64,000 nucleotides of DNA from Mycobacterium sp. DL99. Its GTDB lineage: Bacteria > Actinomycetota > Actinomycetes > Mycobacteriales > Mycobacteriaceae. The first letter of the stretch is position 1, and the number at the start of each line of letters is the position of its first letter. Below are positions 26,517 through 36,300 of this stretch, one piece after another. The notes beneath the pieces are model-generated. The model searched no databases. It was not told where the DNA came from and was given only the letters and a program-made list of their open reading frames with translations. Where the stretch lies: NCBI RefSeq assembly GCF_004762045.1, contig NZ_SJOM01000007.1:1690916-1754915 (forward strand). Reading direction: 5' to 3'. A program made the translations under genes and the position numbers.

Positions 26517-28553
26517 TTACCAGTGCACCCCGGGCACCAATCGCACTGCCCGTTTGACCGGGCGCGACACCGCACGCGGGACCCGGATGTTTCGGGTGCT
26601 GCGGACCGGTCGCTTCGGCCGTCGTTGCGCCTCACCACCGGTCGTAACGTCGGTGCCGTCGCCGGCCTGCCCACGTGCGGCCGCCGAGTCCGGGTAGCCC
26701 AGATACAGCTGATGCAGAACGCGGCGAGACAGTTTCGGGGTCAGGTAGGTACCGAAATCCGCCACGGTGCCCAGTGGGGTGTCGATCCGGGCCGGCTTTT
26801 CCACCAGACCGCGCACCACCATGGCCGCGGCGTGCTCGGCGGAGATCGGGGGCACCGGGTTCAGCTTGCGCGACGGTGCGATCATCGGCGTCTTCACCAG
26901 CGGCATATGGATATTGGTGAAGGTGATGTGATCCGAGAGGGTCTCGGTGCCGACCACCTCGGAGAACGCGTCCAGCGCGGCCTTGGTCGGTAGGTAGGCG
27001 CTGTACTTCGGGCTGTTGGCCTGCACGCCGGCGCTCGACACGTTGACCACATGGCCGAACCGGCGTTCGCGCCAGTGTGGCAGCAGCGCCAGCACCATCC
27101 GGACCGAGCCGAAGTAGTTGACCGCCATCACCCGCTCATAGTCGTGCAACCGGTCCGTCGAATTCACCACGGATCGTCGGATGGACCGGCCGGCGTTGTT
27201 CACCAGGTAGTCGACGTGGCCGAACCGGCCGAGGATGTCCTTGACCGTGTGCTCGACCGACGCCGAATCGGTGACGTCACAAGTGAATGCGTAGGCCTGA
27301 CCGCCGGCCGAGCGGATCTCGTCGACCAGGTCGTCGAGTGCGTCGCCGTTGCGCGCCAGGGCGAAGACGCAGCCGCCGCGTTCGGCGACGGCGACTGCCG
27401 AGGCCCGGCCGATGCCGCTGGAAGCGCCGGTGATGATGACGTGCCTGCCGACCAGAGGGCCGGACGGGTCGTCGCGCCGCGCCCGGTCCGGATCGAGGTG
27501 CTGCGCCCAGTATCGCCAGAGTTTCGGTGCGTAAGAAGAGAATTCGGGAACCGCGATCCCGGTACCGCGTAGCGCGGCGGTGGCGTTGTCCGCGGTGAAG
27601 GTCGGCCGCAACTCGACGACGTCGAGCACCTCGCCCGGGATGCCCAGCTGGGTGGCGACGATGTTGCGCACTGCCTTGACCCGTCCCCGGGCTCGCAACA
27701 CCGGAGCCGCGGTGGCCCGCGGCAGCGATCCGCGTAGTGGAGGCAGCCCCGCCTCGGCGGCGACCCCGCGGTAGATCTCGCGCAGCCCGATGGTCTTCGG
27801 CGCGGTGAGATGGAACGTCTCACCGTCCTTGCCTTCGACATGCATGAGCGCGACCATCGCGTCGACCACGTAGTCCACCGGCACGACGTTGGTCCGGCCG
27901 GAGTCGGGCAGCATCATCGGCGTGAACTTGGGAAGCGCGGCGAGACGTGCCAGTACACCGAAGAAGTAGTACGGGCCGTCGATCTTGTCCATCTCACCGG
28001 TCTGCGAATCGCCGACCACGACCGCCGGGCGGTACACCCGGTAGCGCAGGCCCGGTGTCGAGCGCACGAGCAGTTCGGCCTCGAACTTGGTCTGGTGATA
28101 CGGCGTGGGCAGGTCCTGGGCGACGTCGAAATCGTCCTCGGTGAACACGCCCCGATGGTTTCCGGCCACCGCGATCGAGGACACGTGGTGCAACGTGGCG
28201 TCCAGGCGCCGGGCCAGCTCGATCACCGCACGGGTGCCGTCCACATTGGTGGCCCGTTGCTCGGACTCACCGACGGTCATGTCGTAGATGGCCGCACAGT
28301 GCACCACGTGCGAGATGTCGCCCAGCTCGGCGATATCGGTGTCGGTCAAGCCGAGGTCGGCCGCCGTCAGGTCGCCGACCAGCGGTTTCACCCGCTCGTC
28401 CCAGCCTTGGGCGAGCCGCTCGAACCGGGTCAGCGACTCGCGGCGCACCAGCACCCACACCTCGGCGCCGGGCTCGCGGGACAGAATCCGGGTGATCACT
28501 CGGCGACCAATAAACCCGGTACCGCCGGTAACGACATAACGCATGCGAGCCAT
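26517..28553 (-). CDS. acrA1: Fatty acyl-CoA reductase fused to a short-chain dehydrogenase (AcrA1-like)
   Basis: 678 residues with two domains. The N-terminal extended SDR/NAD-binding-4 domain (VTGGTGFIGRRVI, active-site PYHQTKFEAE) is of the acyl-CoA/thioester reductase type. From about residue 375 there is a classical SDR (ITGASSGIGRASA, YSAYLPTKAALD). A basic, Arg-rich tail ends LVPGVHW. M. tuberculosis Rv3391 (AcrA1) has the same build and is linked to fatty-alcohol or mycolate-related reduction. The start ATG 28553 (after GGGGCCACG) is preferred over ATG 28544. Confidence 0.85.
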   Translation of the reverse strand: MARMRYVVTGGTGFIGRRVITRILSREPGAEVWVLVRRESLTRFERLAQGWDERVKPLVGDLTAADLGLTDTDIAELGDISHVVHCAAIYDMTVGESEQRATNVDGTRAVIELARRLDATLHHVSSIAVAGNHRGVFTEDDFDVAQDLPTPYHQTKFEAELLVRSTPGLRYRVYRPAVVVGDSQTGEMDKIDGPYYFFGVLARLAALPKFTPMMLPDSGRTNVVPVDYVVDAMVALMHVEGKDGETFHLTAPKTIGLREIYRGVAAEAGLPPLRGSLPRATAAPVLRARGRVKAVRNIVATQLGIPGEVLDVVELRPTFTADNATAALRGTGIAVPEFSSYAPKLWRYWAQHLDPDRARRDDPSGPLVGRHVIITGASSGIGRASAVAVAERGGCVFALARNGDALDDLVDEIRSAGGQAYAFTCDVTDSASVEHTVKDILGRFGHVDYLVNNAGRSIRRSVVNSTDRLHDYERVMAVNYFGSVRMVLALLPHWRERRFGHVVNVSSAGVQANSPKYSAYLPTKAALDAFSEVVGTETLSDHITFTNIHMPLVKTPMIAPSRKLNPVPPISAEHAAAMVVRGLVEKPARIDTPLGTVADFGTYLTPKLSRRVLHQLYLGYPDSAAARGQAGDGTDVTTGGEAQRRPKRPVRSTRNIRVPRAVSRPVKRAVRLVPGVHW

Positions 28554-28599
28554 CGTGGCCCCAGATCGGGCAAACGTCAACAAGGGCGGTCGACTCAAC

Positions 28600-28605
28600 T
28601 ATCGT
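28600..28605 (+). promoter_or_regulatory. Probable -10 of a leaderless htdY transcript
   Basis: TATCGT fits the mycobacterial -10 form TANNNT and ends 8 nt before the htdY ATG, which has no ribosome-binding site. A transcript starting at or next to the ATG is therefore likely. This is inference only. Confidence 0.4.
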
Positions 28606-28613
28606 CGGCACGC

Positions 28614-29483
28614 ATGCCCCTCAACCCGGACGCCATTGGCGAGACGACCGATCCGATTCCGTTCGACTGGACCGACCGCGACACCCTGCTGTACGCCCTC
28701 GGCGTCGGCGCAGGCACCGATGACCTTGCCTTCACCACCGAGAACAGTCACGAGATCGAACAGCAGGTACTGCCGACGTATGCGGTGATCGCGTGCTCGC
28801 CCTTCCCGGCAGCGCTCAAGATCGGCACCTTCAACTTCGGCATGCTGCTGCACGGTTCCCAGGAGATCCGGCTGCATCGGCCGCTGCCCCCGTCCGGAAA
28901 GCTGACCGTGGTCTCCGAGGTCGCCGACATCCAGGACAAGGGCGAAGGCAAGAACGCGGTGGTCATGCTCAAGGGCATCGGTTCCGATCCGGCCAGCGGT
29001 GAGGTCGTCGCGGAAACCCTTACCACCGTGGTGATTCGGGGTGAAGGCGGATTCGGCGGGCAGCCCGGGCAGCGTCCGGTGGCGCCGCAGATCCCCGACC
29101 GTGAACCCGACGCTCAGGTGGTGCTGCCCACCCGCGAGGACCAGGCGCTGATCTACCGGCTCTCCGGGGACCGCAACCCGCTGCACAGCGATCCCTGGTT
29201 CGCGCAGAATCTCGCCGGTTTCCCGAAGCCGATCCTGCACGGGCTGTGCACCTACGGCGTGGCCGGACGGGCGCTGGTCGCCGCGCTCGGCGGCGGAGAT
29301 GCCACGAAGGTTCATGCGGTGGCGGCGCGGTTCAGTTCGCCGGTGTTCCCGGGCGAGACGCTGACGACGTCGATCTGGCGTACCGAACCGGGACGCGCGG
29401 TGTTCCGCACCGAGGCCGCCGGGCCCGACGGTGCCGATGCCCGGCTCGTACTCGAGGACGGCGCCGCCGAGTATTCCGAGTGA
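28614..29483 (+). CDS. htdY: (R)-specific enoyl/hydroxyacyl thioester dehydratase, MaoC-like (HtdY)
   Basis: 289 residues forming a double hot-dog fold. The hydratase-2 motif YRLSGDRNPLHSDPWFA, continuing to FPKPILHGLCTYG, supplies the catalytic Asp and His in the C-terminal half. The N-terminal half is a degenerate hot dog. It hydrates or dehydrates (R)-3-hydroxyacyl thioesters, probably CoA-linked. It equals Rv3389c. The start ATG was chosen to match that 290-residue protein; the frame stays open upstream over acrA1 only by chance. Confidence 0.9.
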   Translation: MPLNPDAIGETTDPIPFDWTDRDTLLYALGVGAGTDDLAFTTENSHEIEQQVLPTYAVIACSPFPAALKIGTFNFGMLLHGSQEIRLHRPLPPSGKLTVVSEVADIQDKGEGKNAVVMLKGIGSDPASGEVVAETLTTVVIRGEGGFGGQPGQRPVAPQIPDREPDAQVVLPTREDQALIYRLSGDRNPLHSDPWFAQNLAGFPKPILHGLCTYGVAGRALVAALGGGDATKVHAVAARFSSPVFPGETLTTSIWRTEPGRAVFRTEAAGPDGADARLVLEDGAAEYSE

Positions 29484-29589
29484 TCCAGCCGATCCGGCAA
29501 TTTCGTAGAAGCCCTGCACACCGCGTGGTGGGTTGACAGGATCGACCCACTACGGTCGGACGGCGCGGTGCCGGGATGGGTGGTGGCAG

Positions 29590-30495
29590 ATGACGCAGGT
29601 GAACCTGGTCGTTGGATATCTGGCCACTCCCGGTGGCGCCGATGCGTTGGCCCTGGCGGTCCGGTTCGCCCGAACACTGGGTGCCGAGGTCAACATCTGC
29701 ATCGTGCTACCGCCCGACACCGCGCCGCCGGGTACCGTGCCCAAAGGCGGCGGCTACGAGGAAGTGCTGGCCGAGCAGGCGCAGGGCTGGTTGGACGACG
29801 CCCTGGCCTTGGTGCCCGACGACGTTGTGGCACACCCGCATCTGAGCTTCGACGAGTCGTTCACCGACGGCCTGATCCGCCAGGCGCTGCGGTTCGAGGC
29901 GATCGCCATCGTGGTCGGCGGTGCCGGCGGGGGACTGGTCGGCAGCTACTCGCTGGGGTCGGTGGTCAACGAGCTGTTGCACTCCTCGCCGGTTCCGGTC
30001 GCGGTGGCGCCGCGCGGAACCCGCGATTCGACGATCGAGCGGGTACACGAAATCACCTGTGCCATCGGTCAACGCCAGGGTTCGGATCTGTTGCTCGCCA
30101 CCGCGGTACGGGCCAGTCGGGCCGCGGGCATCCCACTGCGGCTGGTGTCGCTGGTGGCGCTCGATCCGACCTTCGGCTCGCTGCGAGGTGACGCCGAGGC
30201 GGTCCGGGCACACGCACTCGCGCACGCGGAGCGGACGCTGGAAGCCGCCAAAGATGAACTGCCGGACGATTTTCCGGTGACCTCCACGATCGTGAACGGT
30301 CCCAGCGTCGAGGCCGCCGTCGAACAGTTGGGCTGGGATGAAGGCGACATCATCATGGTCGGATCCAGTCGGCTCAGTGCACCGCGGCGGATCTTCCTCG
30401 GTTCCACCGCGGCCAAGATGTTGCGGGTGTTGGACGTGCCGATGGTGGTTGTGCCCCGGGACGAACTGAAAGACGGCGAGGACGCTCATGGCTGA
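29590..30495 (+). CDS. Tandem universal stress protein
   Basis: 301 residues with two USP domains. The first has NLVVGYLATPGG and VGGAGGGLVGSYSLGSV. The second ends in VGSSRLSAPRRIFLGSTAAKMLR, whose G-x2-G-x9-GS/T-like loop suggests nucleotide binding. The start ATG 29590 follows GGTGGCAG. It overlaps the next gene by 8 nt, so it is probably coupled to the amino-acid permease and may act as its regulatory subunit (inference). Confidence 0.85.
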   Translation: MTQVNLVVGYLATPGGADALALAVRFARTLGAEVNICIVLPPDTAPPGTVPKGGGYEEVLAEQAQGWLDDALALVPDDVVAHPHLSFDESFTDGLIRQALRFEAIAIVVGGAGGGLVGSYSLGSVVNELLHSSPVPVAVAPRGTRDSTIERVHEITCAIGQRQGSDLLLATAVRASRAAGIPLRLVSLVALDPTFGSLRGDAEAVRAHALAHAERTLEAAKDELPDDFPVTSTIVNGPSVEAAVEQLGWDEGDIIMVGSSRLSAPRRIFLGSTAAKMLRVLDVPMVVVPRDELKDGEDAHG

Positions 30496-32044
30496 GTCCG
30501 CATCGGAACACGAGTCCCACCAGAAGCTCGAGGACGCCGAACACTCCGCGGGGCTGGTGTCCAAGGGGCTGGCCGCAGGCAAGGTCGGCACGTTCTCGGG
30601 TGCGATCCTCGGGATCTCGTGTGTGGCACCGGGGTACACGCTGACGGCGAGCATCGGGTTGATCGTCGCGGCCGTCGGACTGAAGATGCCGGCGATCTTC
30701 ATCGCCGGGTTCATCCCGATGTTCCTGACTGCCTACGCCTACCGCGAATTGAACTCGCGGGCGCCGGACTGCGGCGCGTCGTTCACGTGGTCCACCAAGG
30801 CATTTGGCCCGTATGTCGGCTGGATGTGCGGGTGGGGCATGGTGATGGCCTCGATCATCGTCCTGTCCAACCTCGCCGCGATCGCCGTCGAGTTCTTCTA
30901 CCTGTTCATCGCCCGGGTCACCAACCACCACCCGATCGCCGAGCTCGCCGGCAACAAGGTCATCAACATCGCCACCACGCTGGTGTTCCTGGCCATTGCC
31001 ACCGCCATTGCCAGTCGCGGTATCACCACCAGTGAACGGGTGCAGTACGTGCTGGTCGGGTTCCAGATGGTGGTGCTGCTGGCGTTCGCGGTGATGGCGC
31101 TGGTGCACGTGGGTCGCGGTGACGCGCCGGCCGGGCTGTCCTTCGACCTGGACTGGTTCAACCCACTCACCGGACTTACCTTCGGCGTCTTCGCCGTTGG
31201 TGTGACCGGGTCGATATTCGCGTTCTGGGGCTGGGACACCTGCCTGACGCTGGGGGAGGAGTCCAAGGACCCGACGAAGGTGCCGGGCCGCGCCGGGCTG
31301 TTGTGCGTGCTGTCCATCCTGGCGACGTATCTGCTCATCGCCGTCGCGGTGATGATGTACGCCGGGGTCGGTGAAACCGATCTGGGCCTGGGCAATCCCG
31401 ACAATGCGGAGAACGTGTTCGCCGCGTTGGCCGACCCTGTGCTGGGCACCTATGCCGGGCCGCTGCTGTTCCTGGCGATCCTGGCCTCGTCGGTGGCGAG
31501 CCTGCAGACCACGTTCCTGCCCGCGGCGCGGGCCATGCTCGCCATGGGGGCCTACAAGGCTTTCCCGCCCAGATTCGCCGAGGTCAGCCCGCGTTATCTG
31601 GTGCCCACCTTCGCCACTGTCGTCGCCGGCGTGGTCACCGGGGTGTTCTATACCGTGGTGAGTCTGCTGTCCGAGAGTGCGCTACTGGATACCATTGCCG
31701 CCCTTGGCATCATGATCTGCTGGTACTACGGCATCACGGCGTTCGCCTGCGTCTGGTATTTCCGTCGGGAGTTGTTCACCAGCGCCCACAACGTGCTGTT
31801 CAAGTTCCTGTTCCCGTTGATCGGCGGCCTGGTGCTGGCCTGGGTGTTCGTCCTCGCGATCAAGGAGAGCATGGATCCGGAGAACGGAAGCGGCGCCGCG
31901 ATCGGCGGTATCGGACTGGTGTTCTTCATGGGCTTCGGCATCCTGCTGCTCGGCGTCGTGCTCATGTTCGTCTGGCGGTCGGTCAGCCCGGCATTCTTCA
32001 GGGGCGAGACATTGCGGCACGACACACCGTCGCTCGTGGAGTAG
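30488..32044 (+). CDS. APC-family amino acid permease
   Basis: 518 residues with about 12 membrane helices, a cytoplasmic acidic N-terminus and the APC first-helix glycine motif (GAILGISCVAPGYTLTASIG). Further family marks are FWGWDTCLTLGEESKDP and ASSVASLQTTFLPAARAML. The substrate is an amino acid or amine and cannot be assigned further. Its start lies inside the end of the universal stress protein gene. Confidence 0.88.
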   Translation: MAESASEHESHQKLEDAEHSAGLVSKGLAAGKVGTFSGAILGISCVAPGYTLTASIGLIVAAVGLKMPAIFIAGFIPMFLTAYAYRELNSRAPDCGASFTWSTKAFGPYVGWMCGWGMVMASIIVLSNLAAIAVEFFYLFIARVTNHHPIAELAGNKVINIATTLVFLAIATAIASRGITTSERVQYVLVGFQMVVLLAFAVMALVHVGRGDAPAGLSFDLDWFNPLTGLTFGVFAVGVTGSIFAFWGWDTCLTLGEESKDPTKVPGRAGLLCVLSILATYLLIAVAVMMYAGVGETDLGLGNPDNAENVFAALADPVLGTYAGPLLFLAILASSVASLQTTFLPAARAMLAMGAYKAFPPRFAEVSPRYLVPTFATVVAGVVTGVFYTVVSLLSESALLDTIAALGIMICWYYGITAFACVWYFRRELFTSAHNVLFKFLFPLIGGLVLAWVFVLAIKESMDPENGSGAAIGGIGLVFFMGFGILLLGVVLMFVWRSVSPAFFRGETLRHDTPSLVE

Positions 32045-32151
32045 GCATACTCTCCAGTTCAGCGAATTCAGTGAAATAAGCGACAGTGCACGTCATTTAG
32101 ATCCACATCGCGCTGTTTGCGCGGCACAGTGGCGGGGCCACGCTCACTTTC

Positions 32152-32214
32152 CGCGTATGTAACGTGGTGGCGCAAAAATAACCCCTCGAAAATCGCCACC
32201 ACGTTACGTGCGCG
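32152..32214. repeat. Long inverted repeat (21-bp arms) between converging genes
   Basis: Arm 1 (32152-32172) and arm 2 (32194-32214) pair over 21 bp with two mismatches that become G-U pairs in one RNA strand. The arms contain GTAACGTGGTGGCG and CGCCACCACGTTAC, and the 21-nt loop is AT-rich. It ends 2 nt before the stop of the secreted-protein gene. It may act as a bidirectional terminator or be a palindromic repeat element. No target-site duplication was seen. Confidence 0.75.
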
Positions 32215-32216
32215 AA

Positions 32217-33227
32217 CTATCCGGCCGCGCCGCCGATGCCGGAGTTGCCTTTGTTGTGCGCCAGCTCGAACGGATCAAGCAGATCCCACACCGTGGTGAC
32301 GGCCTGCACCTTGAGATCGGCGCCTTGGTCTTCCACGTTGAGCAGGTCGACGGCAATGTCGTACCCGTAGTACAGGAGCGATCCCGGCGGGGTGGTCTTG
32401 ATCAGCTCGTTGATGATCGTCTGCCGTGCATCGCGGGCCGCGGCATCATCGCCGAGGGCGGGCGCCAGGCTTGGCAGAATCTTGCTGATCGGAATCACCG
32501 CGTTCACCCACGGCACGATTTGACTGCCCCGGTAGATCTGCTCGGTGGCTTCCCTGATGAACGGGTCGAGTTCGTCGGGAAGTGCGGTGTTCATCAACGC
32601 GTTCCGGAGATTCAGGATCGGCTCGGGGATGTCCGTCGGCTCCGGATCGTCGTCGCGGAACGGGTTGGGGTTCCACGGTGTATCCGCCCGTGCCTCAGCG
32701 GTATCGGCCTGGGTCCGCACCGCGCCGAGCTTCGGGGTGGCCAAGGTCCCGCTCTTCGGCTGCGCGACGGACTCGGTCTCCGGCTGGTCTGCCACCACGG
32801 GCGAAGGCTTGGGAGTCGCGGCCTGCTTGGGGTTGAACAGGTCCTTGAGCTTGGCGACCTGGCCGGCCTCGAACTCGTCGGCACTGAGCTTCGGCTTGGG
32901 CTTGACGGACACGGGCTTGGCGGGCTTGGCGGCCTGAACGGCCTTGTTGACGTGTGCCGCCGCTTTCTCGATCTTGTCGGCCTGCTTGTCGATGTTGTCC
33001 TTGAACGTGGACAGGGGCTTGGCCCGCTTGGTGTCACCGGCCTTGGCCTCACCGCGCTTCGGCCCGGCGTTGACGTGCTGCGATGTACTGCTGCTGGTCG
33101 ATTCCTTGGACGCACCGTCCGTCGAATCAGCGTGTGCGGTGCCCTGGCCGGCCACGGCGATCGCCGCCCCGACTCCCGCCGCGACCGCGACACCACCGAC
33201 ATAGCCGATGTACTTCGTTGACGCCAT
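32217..33227 (-). CDS. Secreted Lys/Pro-rich protein of unknown function
   Basis: 336 residues. It starts at ATG 33227 behind GAAAGGACGGTA. A clear Sec signal (YIGYVGGVAVAAGVGAAIA) ends at GTAHA, cleaved before DSTDG. A Ser/Lys-rich, probably disordered region follows to about residue 150 (VQAAKPAKPVSVKPKPKL), then a helical C-terminal part ending GNSGIGGAAG. The signal type recurs in Mycolicibacterium exported proteins with unrelated mature parts (general knowledge). No catalytic motif was seen. Confidence 0.8.
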   Translation of the reverse strand: MASTKYIGYVGGVAVAAGVGAAIAVAGQGTAHADSTDGASKESTSSSTSQHVNAGPKRGEAKAGDTKRAKPLSTFKDNIDKQADKIEKAAAHVNKAVQAAKPAKPVSVKPKPKLSADEFEAGQVAKLKDLFNPKQAATPKPSPVVADQPETESVAQPKSGTLATPKLGAVRTQADTAEARADTPWNPNPFRDDDPEPTDIPEPILNLRNALMNTALPDELDPFIREATEQIYRGSQIVPWVNAVIPISKILPSLAPALGDDAAARDARQTIINELIKTTPPGSLLYYGYDIAVDLLNVEDQGADLKVQAVTTVWDLLDPFELAHNKGNSGIGGAAG

Positions 33228-33341
33228 TACCGTCCTTTCACAGCGGATCCCCAGCCCACGGGCATCGTAGGGGGCGGCGGCGTGATCGGCATCACGAGGT
33301 GACCTACATGTTCGGGCAGGATGGACACACCCCGCTGGATC

Positions 33342-33363
33342 TCGAACAAATGTTCGATATACT
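33342..33363 (+). promoter_or_regulatory. SOS box and -10 of dnaE2
   Basis: TCGAACAAATGTTCGA (33342-33357) is a perfect mycobacterial LexA site. It abuts TATACT (33358-33363), a good -10. The next in-frame GTG codons are at 33367 and 33370, so the RNA likely begins at the start codon. LexA would cover the promoter core. Confidence 0.92.
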
Positions 33364-33369
33364 GACGTG

Positions 33370-36300
33370 GTGGGCTGGCATAACGGACCGCCGAGCTGGT
33401 CGGAGATGGAGCGGGTACTTACCGGCAAGCCCCGCCGTTCCGGACTGCCGTTGGAGCCCGCGGGCGACGGCGGGGACAGCCCGGCCTGGTCGCGTAAGCG
33501 CGGTAGTTATCAGCCGCCGGAACTCGACCGGCCGCGGACATCGGTCCGTTACGCCGAACTGCACGCACATTCGGCGTACAGCTTCCTCGACGGCGCGAGC
33601 ACGCCGGAGGAGCTGGTCGAGGAGGCGGCCCGGCTGAACCTGCGGGCGATCGCGCTGACCGATCACGACGGGCTCTACGGCGTGGTCCGGTTCGCCGAGG
33701 CGGCCAGGGAGTTGGACGTGGCCACCGTCTTCGGCGCCGAGTTGTCGTTGGGGAACATTCCCCGCACCGAGGATCCCGACCCGCCCGGCCCGCATCTGCT
33801 GGTACTGGCCCGTGGGCCGGAGGGCTACCGGAGGTTGTCCCGCGAGATCGCAAAGGCGCACCTGGCCGGTGGTGAGAAGGGTAAGCCCCGCTATGACTTC
33901 GACGGGCTCACCGAGGCTGCCGGTGGGCACTGGCACATTCTCACCGGATGCCGTAAAGGCCATGTCCGCCAGGCGCTTTCTTGCGGTGGGCCGGAAGCCG
34001 CCGCGGCCGCCCTGGCCGACCTGGTGGACCGATTCGGGGCCGGCCGGGTCAGTATCGAGCTCGCGCATCACGGCCATCCGTGTGACGACGAACGCAATGC
34101 CGTCCTGGCCGGGCTGGCCCCGCGGTTCGGCCTCGATGTGGTTGCCACCACGGGTGCGCACTTCGCCGCCCCTGACCGGGGCCGGCTGGCAATGGCGATG
34201 GCGGCGATCCGGGCCAGGAACTCGATGGACACCGCGGCGGGCTGGCTGGCCCCGCTGGGCGGGTCCCACCTGCGGTCGGGGGAGGAGATGGCCCGGCTGT
34301 TCGGTACCGAAATCGTGACGGCCGCAGCCAATCTCGGTGAGCAGTGTGCGTTCGGTCTGGCGCTCATCGCCCCGCAGCTGCCACCGTTCGACGTCCCGGC
34401 CGGGCACACCGAGGACAGCTGGCTGCGCGAGTTGGTGATGGCCGGGGCGGCCGAGCGGTACGGGCCCGTGGACAACGCGAGAAAGGCCTATGCGCAGATC
34501 GAACACGAGCTGCGCATCATCGAGCAGCTGAAGTTCCCCGGCTATTTCCTTGTGGTGCACGACATCACCCGGTTCTGCCGGGACAACGACATCCTGTGCC
34601 AGGGCAGGGGATCGGCGGCCAACTCGGCGGTCTGCTACGCACTGAAGGTCACCAACGTCGACCCGATCGCCAACGAGCTGTTGTTCGAACGGTTCCTGTC
34701 TCCGGCCCGCGACGGGCCGCCGGACATCGACATCGACATCGAATCGGACTTGCGCGAGAACGTCATTCAGTACGTCTACGAGCGTTACGGCCGTGACTAC
34801 GCCGCACAGGTGGCCAACGTCATCACCTATCGCGGCCGCAGCGCGGTCCGCGATATGGCCCGGGCGCTGGGTTTCTCCCAGGGACAGCAGGACGCCTGGA
34901 GCAAGCAGCTCAGCCGGTGGAACGGTCGCCCGGACTCGCCGGAGGCCGAGGACATTCCGCAGCCGGTGATCGAGTTGGCCACCCAGATCGCCAACCTGCC
35001 GCGCCACCTCGGTATCCACTCGGGCGGCATGGTGATCTGTGACCGCCCGATCGCCGACGTGTGCCCGGTGGAGTGGGCCCGCATGGCCAACCGCAGCGTG
35101 CTGCAGTGGGACAAAGATGACTGTGCGGCAATCGGTTTGGTCAAGTTCGACCTGCTGGGCCTCGGTATGCTCTCGGCGCTGCACTATGCGATCGATCTGC
35201 TGGCCGAGCACAAGGGCATCACCGTCGACCTGGCCAAGCTGGATCTGTCCGAACCGGCGGTCTACGAGATGCTGCAGAAGGCCGACTCGGTCGGGGTGTT
35301 CCAGGTGGAGTCCCGCGCGCAGATGGCCACCCTGCCCCGGCTCAAGCCGAGGGAGTTCTACGACCTGGTGGTGGAGGTGGCGCTGATCCGGCCCGGCCCG
35401 ATCCAGGGTGGCTCAGTGCATCCCTATATTCGTCGCCGCAACGGTCTGGAGGACGTCACCTACGACCATCCGTCCATGGAATCCGCACTGCGCAAGACGC
35501 TGGGCATCCCGCTGTTCCAGGAACAGCTCATGCAATTGGCGGTCGACTGTGCGGGTTTCACCGCGGCCGAGGCCGACCAGCTGCGCCGGGCGATGGGCTC
35601 CAAACGCTCCACCGAGAAGATGCGCAGGCTGCGCAGCCGGTTCTACGCCGGCATGGCCGAACTTCACGGCATCACCGGCGAGGTGGCCGAGCGGATTTAC
35701 GAGAAGCTGGAGGCGTTCGCCAATTTCGGTTTCCCGGAAAGTCATTCGCTGAGTTTCGCGTCGCTCGTCTTCTATTCGTCGTGGTTCAAACTGCACCATC
35801 CGGCGGCGTTCTGCGCGGCACTGCTGCGGGCCCAGCCGATGGGGTTCTACTCGCCGCAGTCGCTGGTCGCAGACGCGCGCAGGCACGGGGTGGTGGTACA
35901 CGGCCCCGATGTCAACGCCAGCCTGGCCTACGCGACATGCGAGAACCACGGCATGGACGTGCGGCTGGGGTTGGGCAGTGTCCGCCACATCGGTGACGAG
36001 TTGGCGGGGCGTCTGGTCGACGAACGAAATGCCAACGGGCCGTTCACCACCCTGATCGACCTGACCAACCGGGTGCAGCTGTCGGTATCCCAGACCGAGG
36101 CGCTGGCCACCGCCGGTGCGCTGGGTTGTTTCGGGGTAAGCCGGCGCGAGGCGCTGTGGGCCGCGGGTGCGGCGGCCACCCAGCGGCCGGACCGGCTGCC
36201 GGGGGTGGGCTCGTCCTCACATGTCCCGCCGCTGCCGGGGATGAGCGCGCTGGAGCTGTCGGCCGCCGACGTGTGGGCTACCGGTGTCTCGCCGGACAGC

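Noticed and set aside
29533..29556. TTGACA followed by TACGGT as a promoter for the universal stress protein
   Set aside because: The spacer is only 12 nt, too short for a sigma-70-type promoter.
33304..35211. 635-codon open frame antisense to dnaE2
   Set aside because: Mirror of the dnaE2 coding sequence with composition typical of antisense frames.
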